64,000 bases of DNA from Astragalus membranaceus (GCA_039519185.1 CM076846.1:151542605-151606604), one strand, 5' to 3'; positions 36,139 through 48,003 are shown, counted from the stretch's first letter. The notes: a model not told the origin generated them from the sequence alone. Made by a program: numbers and translations.

Positions 36139-36528
36139 TTCTTGGAGTTGATTTGGAATTGAGCATACTAAGAAGTCTCACATTGCCTAATTTTGTGAAG
36201 GAAGAGGGAGACCAATGTTATATATATGAGCTCAAGTTCTCCTTTACAAAATGTACCAGTCAAAAACACCTTAAGTTTGTATTTGACTTTTCTTTCCTTC
36301 TTTTTTGTTTTAGAGTGTTGTGAGATGTAGTTAAATAATTTCTTGTACTGGGGTCATTGGGTATTTGAGAGAAGTCTATGTGTTGTAGCAATTTTCACAT
36401 AGTGTTATTCTCTAGCTGTCATTAGACAACGATTCGTGGTTTTTCTCCGGTTTTGGAGTTTTCAACGTTAAAATTCTTGTATTTCGATTGCGTTTTATTT
36501 ATTTCTCTAAGTTGTTTTTCCCAACAAC

Positions 36529-36540
36529 TGGTATCAGAGC
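36529..36540 (+). other. Primer binding site, initiator tRNA-Met type
   Basis: TGGTATCAGAGC, 2 nt after the CCCAACA end of the left copia LTR. Confidence 0.85.
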
Positions 36541-36867
36541 TTTTGGTTCGGTGGAGGTATTAATTTCTTAGTATACTCTGTGATTACAACTTTGTTTGAT
36601 CTTCCACATCAGAAAAGAAGTTTCATACTGTGAAAGTGTTGTTTGTGAAAGATTCTGGCTAGGAAAGACTTGGTATTTAAGCGTGTTTGTTGTGTCCCAC
36701 CTCTATTTCTTGAGAACCTACTTAATGCACAGTATGTATACAGTTACAATGTCAAATTTTGCAAGTGGAGTGAAGTTTGACATAGAGAAATTTGGTAGAA
36801 GAATCAATTTTGGCTTGTGTAAAATACAAGTAAGTATGTCTTAAATCGGGGTTGCAAAAGGTGTGTT

Positions 36868-37218
36868 ATGAGGTTATGTCGACGGTTTTCGACATGGGGA
36901 AATTCTTGAAGTGGTTCAACTTCAAGTGAAGTATACTCTTTATAATGGAGTATGATAGTTTTGAAGACAATGAAAGTGAAAGATGTCTCGTGTATCAATT
37001 ACAATCAATGTGGAGATTGTTGGAGTTGATTGGAATTGAGCATCTTGAAGAAGTTATGTCGATGGCTTTTGACATGGAGAAATTCTTGAAGTAGTTTCGC
37101 TCAAGTGAAGTATACTCACTATGGTGGAGTATGATAGTTCTTTTGAACTATGATTGTCGGTGTAGACAATGAAAGCGGAAGATGTCTCATGGATCAATTA
37201 CAATCAAGAGATGGAGAT
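36868..37218 (+). repeat. Tandem duplication of the copia pre-LTR region
   Basis: Two diverged copies of a segment running from AGGTTATGTCGACGG/GAAGTTATGTCGATGG through GTGAAGTATACTC to GGAGATTGTT(G/T)GAGTTGATTGG lie at about 36868-37050 and 37050-37240. The second ends at LTR 2. The first contains a false LTR start. Confidence 0.7.
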
Positions 37219-37463
37219 TGTTTGAGTTGATTGGAATTGAGCATACTAAGAAGTCCCATATTTCCTAATTTGTTAAGAAAGAGGGAGACCAATGTTTTAT
37301 ATATATATATATAAGCTCAAGTTCTCATTTACAATTCGCACTAGTCAAAAACACCTTAAGCTTGTATTTGACTTTATTTTTCTTTCTTTTATACTATTGT
37401 TTTAGAGTGTTGTGAGATGTAGTTAAATATTTTCTTTGAAGGGTGTGGGTGGGTGTACCAGGG

Positions 37464-38640
37464 TATCAACAGAGTGGAACCAGAGAAAAGGAAAGAATGA
37501 TTTCATTCATTATTGGATAACTAATTTACATAGCTAGTTCTAACCCATATATACAATTGTAAAATGAAACTAACTGTACAACTGAAATGTAACTAAATCC
37601 TCTAAAGTTAAATACATCAGATGAACTAAATACTGTAAATACTGTACACAAGTGACTGCAGTGAGAAGAATGAGCTGATTGAGTGTTAATACTCCCCCTC
37701 AAGTTGGCATATATAGATCAAGTATGCCCAACTTGGATATCAACTGAATGAATTGCTTCCTGGGTAGAGCTTTTGTGTAATAAGCACCGATAGAAGAGGT
37801 ACCTTGTGTGCAGTTCATAAGATCCTTCTTCAATTGATGAACACGAGGACCGTTTTGTTGTTTGAATCGAACGTTGAGATCGTTCCAAATAGCAGCAGCA
37901 GAGTCAGAGTAACTCACACTAGCAGCGATTTCTTTGCTAATGGAATTCAGTAACCAGGAAGATACAGTGCTATTGTTGCAGATCCACGCACGGTACTTTG
38001 GTTCACCTTCATCAGGTTTCTTGAGAGATCCATCAACGAAACCGAATTTGTTCTTGCCGTTGAGCGCCATCAACATCGCATGACGCCAGGAGCTGAAATT
38101 GTCTTCAGTGAGTGGTTGAGAAACAAGAACCAGGCCTGGATTATCGAAAGGGTGAAGATAATAAGCGTCATCGTGATTCTGAGGTTGTGTTGCCATGATC
38201 GGAGAAGAATTGCAAGGAAACCTAGAAATTGCGATGCGGAAAACGAATGAAGGAAAACGTGATTGAACGTCGACGAATCACGAGAAATTGAAGATGAATA
38301 ACAACGATTCAAGAAGAATCGAAGCGAAGAATGAATGAAGAAATGGAAATCAACGTGCGTAGAGGTGCACGATGACGAAGGATTGCGGAAAATGCTCTTC
38401 GATCTAATACCATATCAACAGAGTGGAACCAGAGATTAGGAAAAAATGATTTCATTCATTATTGGATAACTGATTTACATAGCTAGTTCTAACCCATATA
38501 TACAATTGTAAAATGAAACTAACTGTACAACTGAAATGTAACTAAATCCTCTAAAGTTAAATACATCAGACGAACTAAATACTGTAAATACTGTACACAA
38601 GTGACTGCAGTGAGAAGAATGAGCTTATTGAGTGTTAATA
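37464..38640 (-). mobile_element. Short Ty1/copia element, 1177 bp, with TA...TA termini
   Basis: Two 228-bp LTRs (37464-37691 and 38413-38640) are nearly identical. On the minus strand each starts TATTAACACTC and ends CTGTTGATA, so the termini are TA...TA and not TG...CA. A perfect 5-bp target duplication CAGGG lies at 37459-37463 and 38641-38645 and proves these ends. The primer binding site reads TGGTATTAGATC (minus strand, 38401-38412) directly after the 5' LTR. A purine tract AACTTGAGGGGGAG precedes the 3' LTR at 37692. The internal region is only 721 bp and codes for one fused protein. The element sits inside the 3' LTR of another copia. Confidence 0.92.
37699..38196 (-). CDS. Copia gag N-terminus fused in frame to RNase H C-terminus
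   Basis: 165 codons, starting MATQPQNHDDAYYLHPFDNPG. Residues 1 to about 135 match the copia gag N-terminal domain: the pattern NPGLVLVSQPLTEDNFSSWR, then W..LN, then a VHQLKKDLMNC segment. The last 30 or so residues (TKALPRKQFIQLISKLGILD) are the well-known C-terminal tail of copia RNase H (TKAL...F..L..KLG). The rest of gag, protease, integrase and reverse transcriptase is missing, so a large deletion has joined the two ends without breaking the frame, near Tyr-Tyr-Thr-Lys. The stop TGA overlaps the polypurine tract. The start is the first Met after the primer-site leader. It cannot support transposition alone, but a Gag-like product could still be made. Confidence 0.85.
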   Translation of the reverse strand: MATQPQNHDDAYYLHPFDNPGLVLVSQPLTEDNFSSWRHAMLMALNGKNKFGFVDGSLKKPDEGEPKYRAWICNNSTVSSWLLNSISKEIAASVSYSDSAAAIWNDLNVRFKQQNGPRVHQLKKDLMNCTQGTSSIGAYYTKALPRKQFIQLISKLGILDLYMPT

Positions 38641-38755
38641 CAGGGTCATTGAGTGTTTGAGAGAAGTCTATGTGTTGTAACAATTTTCATATTGTGATAT
38701 TATCAGGCCAGTTCGTGGTTTTTCTCCAGTTTTAGAGTTTTCCACGTCAAAAGCA

Positions 38756-39336
38756 GAATTTATCTTTTATAAATGTTTTCTTTTGACTGCTTTTAATCGA
38801 CGTTGACGGGGGACAATAAATACTAAATAGATGATAGTCTGATACGATTAAAAAATAAAATAATTCTGACCAAAAAAAAATAATACTGAGCATGTGAGAA
38901 GAGGCCCACTTCGCATAAAACACAAAAGAAAAGTAGAAAGGATATGAGGGAGTTTCTCATCAATATTATTTTAATAATTTTCTATTGTATATTTAGTAAA
39001 ACATGAGAGAAAAGCAAAAAGTATAAACAGTTCTTACTCGGACAAAATCATGTGATAGGTCATGATTAAAAAATAGAGTTACTTTTCAAATGCTTGTAAG
39101 GTTTGATTTTTACTATTTTTAGTTTGAGGTTATTAGATGAAATTTTTTATATAATTTAGTTTGACATGAGTTTGATTTGATTTAATTTAATTTGCACCAT
39201 ATTTGATTTCATTCAGAGTAAAAATTGATTTGATATTTTTATTTGATCAATCTTCAATTTGAGTTTAAATTAAAAGGTTATGATTAAAATAATATTTTTT
39301 AATAAACTATCTTATAAAATGTATTATAGATAATAG
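38756..39336. other. Intergenic, nothing recognised
   Basis: AT-rich sequence between the copia nest and the solo LTR. No motif or open frame of note. Confidence 0.5.
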
Positions 39337-39341
39337 ATTAT

Positions 39342-39718
39342 TGTTCCAGACCGAGCTCCGCTCCGATCCGACCTCAAAGAAACCACGCAGAGCAGCTCAG
39401 CCCACGCACGACCAAAAACAGACCACAAGCGAATCCCCGCCTTTAGGCACGGATCACAATCCGTGTCACACCCGGATCAAGGGCCACGATCAAGCCGCAT
39501 CCAACGGCACGAAGCCAACTCACCTAACTCTATAAATGCCCGCACGTCTTCACGCCCCATGTACGATCTTATACCTCACCTCACCATATAATTCACCATA
39601 CTGACTTGGACATCAGAGTGTGTGCAGCTACCACGCCCACGTCGATCAGCAGCTCATAGCCCGGAGTGTACGTCGAGCTTGCCCATCTCGACCTCAACTT
39701 GGGTCTTACACCAGGACA
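39342..39718 (+). mobile_element. Solo LTR, 377 bp, Tat-like gypsy family
   Basis: Starts TGTTCCAGACC and ends ACCAGGACA, with a perfect target duplication ATTAT at 39337-39341 and 39719-39723. It is GC-rich against its surroundings. It has a TATA-like CTATAAATGCC near 39530 and a CTGACTTGGACATCAGAGTG phrase that parallels CTGACTTGGGCGTTGGAGTG in the LTR at 45726-46067, so it is a diverged relative of that family. Confidence 0.9.
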
Positions 39719-39732
39719 ATTATTAAATACAA

Positions 39733-42700
39733 CTAGTAACATACCCGTGCATACGCACGGGGCGATCGCGTGACGTGGTACTAATAGTACTCAATTCGAA
39801 ATTCAAATTTTTAAAGTTCAAAGATTGATGAATGTAATTAAAATGAATATTGTAAAGAAAACGAATGACCTAAAAATGTAGTTATTATTTTAGAAAAGGC
39901 AGTCAAGAGTATATGTGATGTGGTCATCCCTAAAGTAAACATTGCCCTAGTAAGCTATTAAATCCTCAAAAGTTACAAAAAAATGGTAAGTAACTTGTAT
40001 GCCAAAATTGCCAAAATTCAAAGGGGATCAGAGTGGGATGAACTTAGTGTATTGAAAGAAGCATTTTCTTAATGCCCAAATATTTTCCATAGCCGCATAG
40101 TTATTCTACAAAAAATGAAACACTCCTGATGAAAGACATGATAAATAAATTATATACATGCATACCGAAATTGGGTCAATAACAAATATACACAAATATG
40201 ATTATAACATAATTTCACATTAGAGGAATATTGATACATTGTATACTTTTAGCCTTCATATATAAAAATAACAAAACAATAAGTTAACAATAATTTTGGA
40301 GCCAAAATCTTTAAACATCAGAAAAGCAACAGCATCAAGAATAGTAACTATCAACAGATGCTGACATATTGTAGCCAATATGGTCAAATAACTATGAAGC
40401 TCATTCTTGTAGTTGGATGGTGAACTATGGAGTTAAATTATTGAAGCTGAATGAATTGGTATGTAATGGAAATATCTAACAAAACCAATCAAAACCTTAA
40501 TTTGTTCTTAAGAAAGGGAAGGAAGAAGATAGAGAAGAGGATGGGAAACTGCCCAATAGTCACTGCTGCTGCATCAGCCCATGATTCTCTAATTTCAACA
40601 TGTTTTTTCTTGTTTCTGCGTGAATTTTCTATATAACCATTGCAGTTATCTCTTCAATGTTGAACACTTTCAATACCAATTTTTGCTCTCAACTCTATGT
40701 AAACCTTTCTAATTTCTCAACTTTATTCACAACATTGTGAGGTAATGTTCTTGGGTTATCTCTGCGCCTCCATGCCGTCAAAGTTAGCAATAGCTTTCAA
40801 AATGCAAAACTGAACTTTACATATGTTGGGTGCCCATCCACACTGATGCATTAACAGTTTCCTATCAAAATAGATAGAATAGGGGACGAAAAATTGAAAG
40901 AACCTACAAAAAAAAGATAGAAGGAAATATGGAGAGAAAGAGGGAGATAAAGCACAATTAGAGTGCAAGAGTTGATCATTCACCAAAACATAAACAATCA
41001 TTTTGCATACTTGAAACAACAACTTTTCTAACCTTGTGAAAATAAAATTTCAGGAGTCAAACCAAGGTTTTATTAGAGTTTTGAGAGTTACATTGAGAGA
41101 AGGAATTGAGCAATTTTGATTCTCTCAGAATAACGATTACATGCCACGATTGGGTTATTGTTTTGCATGTAATTACAAAATATACAATGAAACCTCCAGC
41201 AAGAACTACTACCATCTTGAAGAGGAAAACAAAAGAAGAAACAAATATCTAATATAATGAAGTTATAATTAGCACACCCCATATTATCACAGAAATCTGA
41301 GAGATATGGCATATAATACCTAGTCTAACATGAAAAACGTGCAAGCCTAACAATATTCAGAGATATCTAGAAGAACTAAACAAATTAAATGTTAGATAAT
41401 GTGATGTACAACTTAACCATAGCATGATATGAATGTAGATGATAAGGAGATATCAAAAGCACTACTTGAAAGCATGTGTACCTCCTATTTGTTTATCTGT
41501 GCAAGACAAATTTCTCAATCAAGAGGTCAATATACCCGATGCCATTCCAATTCTTCACCAACAAACTTGAGTTGAGATCTTCTAGTTCCAAAGGTTGTAT
41601 AGAAATAAATGACTTGGTGAGTTTAACTTCTTATCAATCAAAACTAAAAGGCGATAGCTACAATTATATGCAGAGGTGGAAAAGGGGGGAGATAGAGCTC
41701 ATTCTTAACAAATTTTTACGTGGACACATAGGATAGAGGATAGGGAAAGCAAACATACAAACAATTTAAGATGAAACATCAATAGACATGGATTTACATC
41801 TCAATATTACTGGGACACAAACTCTGTTACCCGTAGTCACTGCACAAACTTAAAAGTCACAATATTAAAGCATTGTTGGATGTGATACTTAAAAATAAGG
41901 ATGAAAATAGATTCTAAAGTGTTTGTATTAAATTCACTTGTAACTTTACAACCGACATATATATAGATCAATGCATTTAAAATGACCAAACCTTAAAACA
42001 ACAATCTATGTTAGTCTGCTCATCTTAGCTTAGCTTTCCTTTCCTTCAAAATTGGGTAATGGAAAGGAAATGGATTTTCCTTCTCATTTTTACCTCTTTA
42101 TCTTTTTCTCAGACAGTTGAATCTCTTCTCTTTTTCTTCTCCCATTCTGAAACAATAAGGCAAGATGAAGAAATGAAACCCAAAGCTTTTACCTCTTTCT
42201 GGGCCTCTCTCTCCTTGTTGTATTCTTCTGTGACAAATGTTTGTGTTAGATCCAATGAAATATTTCTGTTACAGAATAGAGCTGCAATTTGTGTAAATGT
42301 ATCTATTAAATCAATAGGAATAACCTTTTAACAGAGTCAGTAGTGATTTAGAACATCAACAAAGTGGCAAGATTGCTTAATATAAGTAAATACACTATTA
42401 ATAAATCATGATTTATATCTTCTATAATCATTTTAATCCAATTTGGCAATATAATAGATCTTCTATTTTTTATATTGTTCTTTTATTGGTTTCTTAGACA
42501 AATCACAAACATTGATGTCTGTTTGACCTATTAAACACAAAGAAGCCCATCTGTGTTGATTGATGAAGTGTCCAAACAAAAATGGCTACTCAAATGAAAC
42601 ACTTGCTGCCTTGAATAATGAAAGAAGGTAGTTAATGTCTTAATGACTATGTAAAAAATTTATTCTTGTAAATGGTTTAACATTTACCATCCAAAGTATG

Positions 42701-45477
42701 ACCTTCATTATATATGATAATGAATAATGACCCTAGTTAAATGCAGAACAGAAAATTTGAATATCAAAATGACTACCTTCCAGAATCAACCATTCCAGCC
42801 CTCATTTTTTCATTATGCTTCCAATTGCATCTCCATAGTTGGTATTAAATAACCTTTTTCCCAACTTAAAAGAACACAAAAATGACAAAAACATGTTAAA
42901 AACCAACTCTAAGAATAAAAGTAGGTTCAAGATCTTCAAAGTACATGATGAATGTAACACCATAAGACTAGATAAGTACAAAGTTTAACATGTCAGACAG
43001 ATTCTACAAAGCTTAACATGTCAGACAGATTCTACAAAGTTTAACAAAGTTTATAACTGAGGGTATTGAAATAGCAGCAGATTCTACAAAGAAAGTCTTT
43101 TACTCGTCTACTTTTCCAAGAGAGCAGTTTCCCTATGTACTTAAACATTCAGCTCTTTCAAGATAAACACTCACAACCTTTGTACCAATTTACACAAATT
43201 GGCCCTTAAGAATGAAGCCTTGAATGAAAAGGTTAAGAAGTTTAAGCAACATACCTGCACATACTAATGAAGTGAACAACATTTCTATGCATGTTTTGGA
43301 CTCTTCTAATTTAAATAATACTCTAGCATTTGTTCACAAACTATAGAAAAGATACCCCAGCCAAAAAACAGAGGGAAAGGAAGCCATTTAAGCAGATCTA
43401 TAGTCATATTCCAGTAACAGCCAATTACAGACTTACAGTCATATTTAAACTGCAGCTACACATTTGTTATACCTGTCGTCGTTCCCGTCGCCACTCCCCG
43501 TCCCAGCTCCCTGTCGCCGCTCTCCGTTGCCGCCACCATTCCCTTTCTCGGCCCCACTCCGCCCTTGAAAATTTATACCAGCAAAAATCACAATAGAAAT
43601 TAGTTGAAAACACACTTTGATTATTGCATCCAAGTGGTTAAACACAATCATGGTGAAGTTTGGAATAGGAACAATCATGAAGCAAAAATCATAAATATAT
43701 TGAAGTTTGCATCCACTACTTCTTATTTAAATAAATCTATGTAGCTTTTCATTATGCAGCTACTCAGATAAGATTGTTGAAGCATCCTACTCAGATAAAT
43801 CTGATTCAGAAATTTTTATTTAGAAAGATTTTCTCTGATGAATATCAGAGTAGGAGATGGGCATTTACATAAGAAAAGTTGAAGTGAAAATAGTGGAACA
43901 ATAACTATGGTAAACATCAACCACTTATCTATGTTTGAAGTTAACACAAAATACGCTTCTGCACGAAAATTCAGCTTATCTCTCAATAAGCTATAGCAAA
44001 AACCAGTTATAAGAAGCTTCTCAGAATTACAATTCCTACCAACCAATGGTGATGCAAATTTTGATGCAATGCTTTTGCCATCCTGAACCAAGATAATAAA
44101 GAAGCTAATAATAATATATGCAACCATCATGACCAGGAAGGAAAATTAGTCCATATTCAGTACATGCTATGAATCCTCCCAAATGAGCATATTATAGTCC
44201 ATAGTATTTCCGGTGCCTTTTCAAAATCCTTTAATGCATATCTCTACACTCACACTCACAGTCAAAGCAGGGAAGCAATTAGATACATTACCTTACTTTT
44301 GGAGTGGTCATGTGATTCGTTCTTCTACCTTCAGCAAGGTACAATCATTTTAGTGTCAATACACATAATTTAATTTGGCAAAATTATCTTCACAAACCTT
44401 CCCGTCATTTTAGTGTCAATAGACATAATTTAATTTGTCAAAAGTCAGTGACTATGAATCAAGAGTGTGAAAGGCATAAAACATTCCCATTGCATTCAGT
44501 AGTAGCCATAAAAAACAATTAACTTCAAAGGCTATAAATCAATTAACAGCAAAAATAAACAAAAAATCAGAGGAACAGTTCCAATCAGAAATTTTGATAA
44601 CTAAGAGAAGACAAAATTTGTAGGTCAGTGAGAGAAGTCAGAGGAAACCACAACTTCTAGTTCCAGAAAAACAAACACATACCTGTAATGAGCGGTTAGG
44701 GTTTTGTTGAATTTCTCTCCTCAAAGTTGTGCCTTTCACAAATAACAAACCTAATAACAGCAAAAATCAAACACAACAAAGTAAGAGGAAATTTTGAGAA
44801 CTGAGAGAAGAAAAACCACAACCTATTTTATTGCAAATCAGTACCTATGAACAGAAAAAAAATTAGTAAATCAGATGAACATCTATTTTATTGAAAATCA
44901 GAAGAAAAAAGAAAGCTTAATAGATGAATGGAGAACAAACAGTTAAACCATACCAGATGAAGTGATTTGACGAAAAAACCAGATGAAGGGGGCGATTCCA
45001 GGAAAGACGCTGAAGTTAAAGATGGACGCAAAGCTTGCCGAAGACGATGCTTTAGAACAGATTGTACATTGTTTTGGTAAAATACGCTGGGGAGGAAGAA
45101 GATTGGTGTACAGAGATCAGCAATTGTTGAAACGAAATGAGGGAGAAAGGTGAGGGAGAATGGGGGAAACGGAAGGGGTTCGCGGGTTCGCCATGAATGA
45201 GGGAGAAAGGGAGAAAGGGAGAAAGGGAAAGGGAAATGGTTCGCAGAGGTGGGAGGTGGGGAAGTTTGCACGGGGAAATGAAACTGTGGGAACTGCGAAA
45301 GTTGTTGACGTCAAAGTGGGGAAATGGGAAAATTTTGTTTGATTAACATTGCCACGAAAATGACAAATTTACCCCTCAGTTGGGAAAAAATTTGTGAAGC
45401 CAAAACAGGCGGCATTGATTAGTAATGTCTATTTGGGTAAAATCAGATGTGGTGTATTGGTATAAATAGATATTAGA
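39733..45477 (-). mobile_element. Probable non-autonomous Helitron
   Basis: On the minus strand the 3' end reads CCCGTGC-GTAT-GCACGGG (hairpin, 39744-39761) then TATGTTA then CTAG, followed by T. This is the Helitron 3' signature: a hairpin about 7 nt before CTRR, inserted between A and T. The 5' end is less certain: TCTAATATCTATTTATACC preceded by A at 45478 is the best candidate. The body of 5.7 kb has no Rep or helicase motif that I can see. It contains GC-richer, exon-like stretches on the minus strand (44890-45350, with a possible donor after CACTTCATCTG, and 43450-43570) that may be captured gene fragments of unknown origin. Confidence 0.6.
39744..39761 (-). other. Helitron 3'-terminal hairpin
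   Basis: A perfect 7-bp stem CCCGTGC/GCACGGG with a 4-nt loop, 7 nt inside the CTAG terminus at 39733-39736. Confidence 0.75.
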
Positions 45478-45599
45478 TATTGATTTAGGCTTGATTTAAT
45501 TGAATTTGAATTTGATTTTAGTTGACTATCTATTAATAATATAACTAATTATATTTAGATTTTTTAACAAAAAAATATATTGTGATTTGATTCAAGTTA

Positions 45600-45600
<1 letters not shown>

Positions 45601-45680
<80 letters not shown>
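45601..45680. repeat. (TA)n microsatellite
   Basis: About 36 TA units after a short TGTGTG start. It lies between the Helitron and the Tat element. A minus-strand frame crossing it is meaningless. Confidence 0.95.
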
Positions 45681-45684
<4 letters not shown>

Positions 45685-45725
45685 ATTTGATACATTTGTT
45701 GAGAACTTGAATCAAGATTGCTCTC

Positions 45726-46067
45726 TGTTCTGGACCGGGCCGGAGCCCAATATTGTCACAAGACCGGCCGCAAGCGGCCCAATTAGCGAAGAAGAGAGAC
45801 ATGACCTAGATCCACAAGATCAACGGCTCAGATCAAGCCGTACGCGATCTGACGGTCGCCCGCAGAGTCTCTGGCATTATATATAGAGGTCTGACCTCAG
45901 CTGACAGGTATGCTTTTTACACATAACGTTACTCTGTTCAAATATTACTCCACTGACTTGGGCGTTGGAGTGTCATCACGGGTACACCCCGCCGGAGCTC
46001 TGAACGCGACCAGCAACTACTCGACCCGACTTCCCCACCACCTTCGTTCAAGCAGCAAGCGACCTCA
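45726..46067 (+). repeat. Tat-like element 5' LTR, about 342 bp
   Basis: Starts TGTTCTGGACCGGGCC. The end is taken where similarity to the 3' LTR stops (GCGACCTCA). It contains TATATATAGAGG near 45880 as a TATA element, GACTTGGGCGTTGGAGTG, and CCGGAGCTCTGAACGCGACC shared with 51029-51249. Confidence 0.8.
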
Positions 46068-46139
46068 GTGGGAGCATATGTCCCACCCTCCTCTAATATG
46101 CCACCATGGGAGACCGCGTGCACTATAAGAAAAATTGGA

Positions 46140-47400
46140 CTTTTCGGCGGACAAAATCCGCCGAAAATGTGGACTTTCCGGCGGATTTTTGGCGCCGGTA
46201 GCCAGCTCACAGGAAACGGTTTCCGGCGGATTTCGTGACGCCAAAACATCCGCCGGAAAGTCCACGGCGGAGTATCCGCCGGAAAGTCCACAAATCTGCC
46301 GGAAAAACCGTTTTTTTTTTAAAAAATTAATTATTTTTAAAAAATATTTTTTTTTTTAAAAATTGTTTTAATATTATACCTCACCACCTCACGGTCAACA
46401 GTAAATGTGCGTACCCCATCAGAATCAACATCTGTCGGGGCTAAGCCCTCAGTAGCAGTAGGAATCACTGGGTCCCCTGCAATACTAGTACTAGCACCCT
46501 CAGACCCAGGTGGTGGCAAATATCTGCCACCAGAAACAACAACACGAGCAGGCTGAACACGACGCCCTAGGCGAGTAAAAGTCTTCCACCTGCTAGTGCT
46601 GACGGCATCACCCGTGACAGGTGGAGGAACATATGTCTTGTCATCGGATCCTGAGTGAGATGCCATGCTAGACATATACATTTAAACAAACAAACATACA
46701 CTAAACAAGGTTAACATAAATATACTAAACAAGTGGAGAATGAGAGGAAGAGATTTAGTAGAGAGAGGAAGAGAGGAATTTCAAGAAAAGATTTAGTAGA
46801 GAGAATGAGAGTATTGGTAGAGGTGTGAAGAAGAAGTGGAGAATGGAGAAGGGATTATATAGAAGAGCCGAAGTCCAATGGTCAAAAGGAGAACCCGCCG
46901 GAAATGTAACTTACCGGCGGATTTAGGGGATTTCCAGCGGATTTTCAAAAATCAAATTCCCGGCTCTTTTCAAAAAATCCGCCGGAAATGACGTTTCCGG
47001 CGGATTTTAGTCGGTTCGTCATTTCTGGCGGATTTTTAGGTATTTCTAGCGGATGTTTTCGTAGACCCAAATCCGCCGGAAATACCTAAAATCTGCCGGA
47101 AATACCTAAAAATCCGCTGGAAATACCTTACCGGCGGATTTAGGGGGTTTCCGACGGATTTACCATGCGCTTTTTTCAAAAAAATCCGACGAAAAATACC
47201 TTACCGGCGGATGTTTTTTAAAAATTTTTTTTTTCGTAGACTCAAATCCGCCGGAAATGTTCCGGAGGAAAAAAAATCCGTCGGAAAAACCAACAAATCC
47301 ACCGGTAATGTTTCGGCGGATAAAATCCGCCGGTAAGTCCTAAAATCCGCCGGAAATTTTTCGGTGGATGTCAATCCGCCGGAAAGTCCTGGCCGGTAAA
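46140..47400. repeat. TCCGCCGGAAA subterminal palindromes
   Basis: More than twenty copies in both orientations are concentrated at 46140-46305 and 46890-47390. They are probable binding sites for the parent element's DNA-binding protein and differ from the motifs of the two other CACTAs here. Confidence 0.8.
46381..46681 (-). pseudogene. Exon remnant inside the small CACTA
   Basis: On the minus strand an open stretch of about 95-100 codons starts at 46681 (or at the Met of MASHSGSDDKTY at 46666) and ends ...RTFTVDREVV before a donor-like GAG|GTATAATATT at 46380. It is rich in Ser, Pro and Gly. I do not recognise a named domain. The position next to one end, Met start and splice donor suggest the first exon of the parent CACTA's gene, retained after deletion of the rest. 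Confidence 0.45.
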
Positions 47401-48003
47401 AACAGTTTTTCTTGTAGTGGTGAGGCCCCGCGCTTGCGAAGCGTAGCCGCAATCCCCGAGCAGTAACCGCTCAGTCAGGAGGACCATACCACCGACGTCG
47501 AAGACACAGCTACACGTGAGAGACAGACATATCGAGCAACAGGAAGATCTGCTCAATCAGATAGAACAGCAGGTCGCTTCTGGAAGGGCATATACCGCAC
47601 CCGAACAGCGTCGCCGCGACGACGACTCTCCCGTGCACAGGGTTAACCAGGGGCGGGGAGAGGGGCTCCCCAGGGGCGGCCAAGGACGCTACCTTCCCCG
47701 ACCGACCCAACCTACTTGCGCGAAGAAGAGCTTTACCAAGAGTCCTCGTACAACTCAACTAATTCGTTACCCGGTCAAGGAGCATATCGTTTAATAAATA
47801 CACTCGTTTACACCCCAAAGAGCATTCATCTAACCGACATCGTCGTTACAATTGTATCCCTGAGCGACGTGGTCATCGTTACCGACAACTCGAGGACCGA
47901 CCACCTCGCGGGGGAAGGGGCGACACCCGGATAGGACCTTTCACTCGAGAAATAAACGAGTACCATCCCGCGGGCTCTTGAGAAGCCTCCGTCCGACCTC
48001 AGG

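Larger units (their letters stand above)
36139..38755 (+). mobile_element. Ty1/copia-type element, internally deleted, with nested copia insertion
   Basis: LTR 1 is about 36139-36526 (TTCTTGGAGTTGATT... to ...CCCAACA). The primer binding site TGGTATCAGAGC is at 36529-36540. The internal region of about 690 bp holds no gag or pol. LTR 2 starts at about 37219 (TGTTTGAGTTGATTGG), is split at 37463 by another element and resumes at 38646 until similarity fades near 38755, so its 3' end is lost. Before LTR 2, a block of about 150-190 bp (ATGTCGA(C/T)GG...GACAATGAAAG...) is tandemly duplicated and carries an extra LTR-start-like fragment near 37018. Confidence 0.7.
46121..47419 (-). mobile_element. 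Non-autonomous CACTA element, 1299 bp
   Basis: Left end CACTATAAGAAAAATTGG and right end CAGTTTTTCTTGTAGTG (complement CACTACAAGAAAAACTG) form terminal inverted repeats. A perfect 3-bp duplication GTG lies at 46118-46120 and 47420-47422. Both subterminal regions are packed with TCCGCCGGAAA/TTTCCGGCGGA words. It is inserted in the leader of the Tat element. One short exon remnant is retained. Confidence 0.92.

Noticed and set aside
40400..44700. Host genes in the Helitron interval (frames of 60-104 codons)
   Set aside because: None shows a recognisable domain and no consistent exon chain could be built; they may be captured fragments at most.
45545..45802. 85-codon minus-strand frame with a (YI)n run
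   Set aside because: It is a translation of the TA microsatellite.
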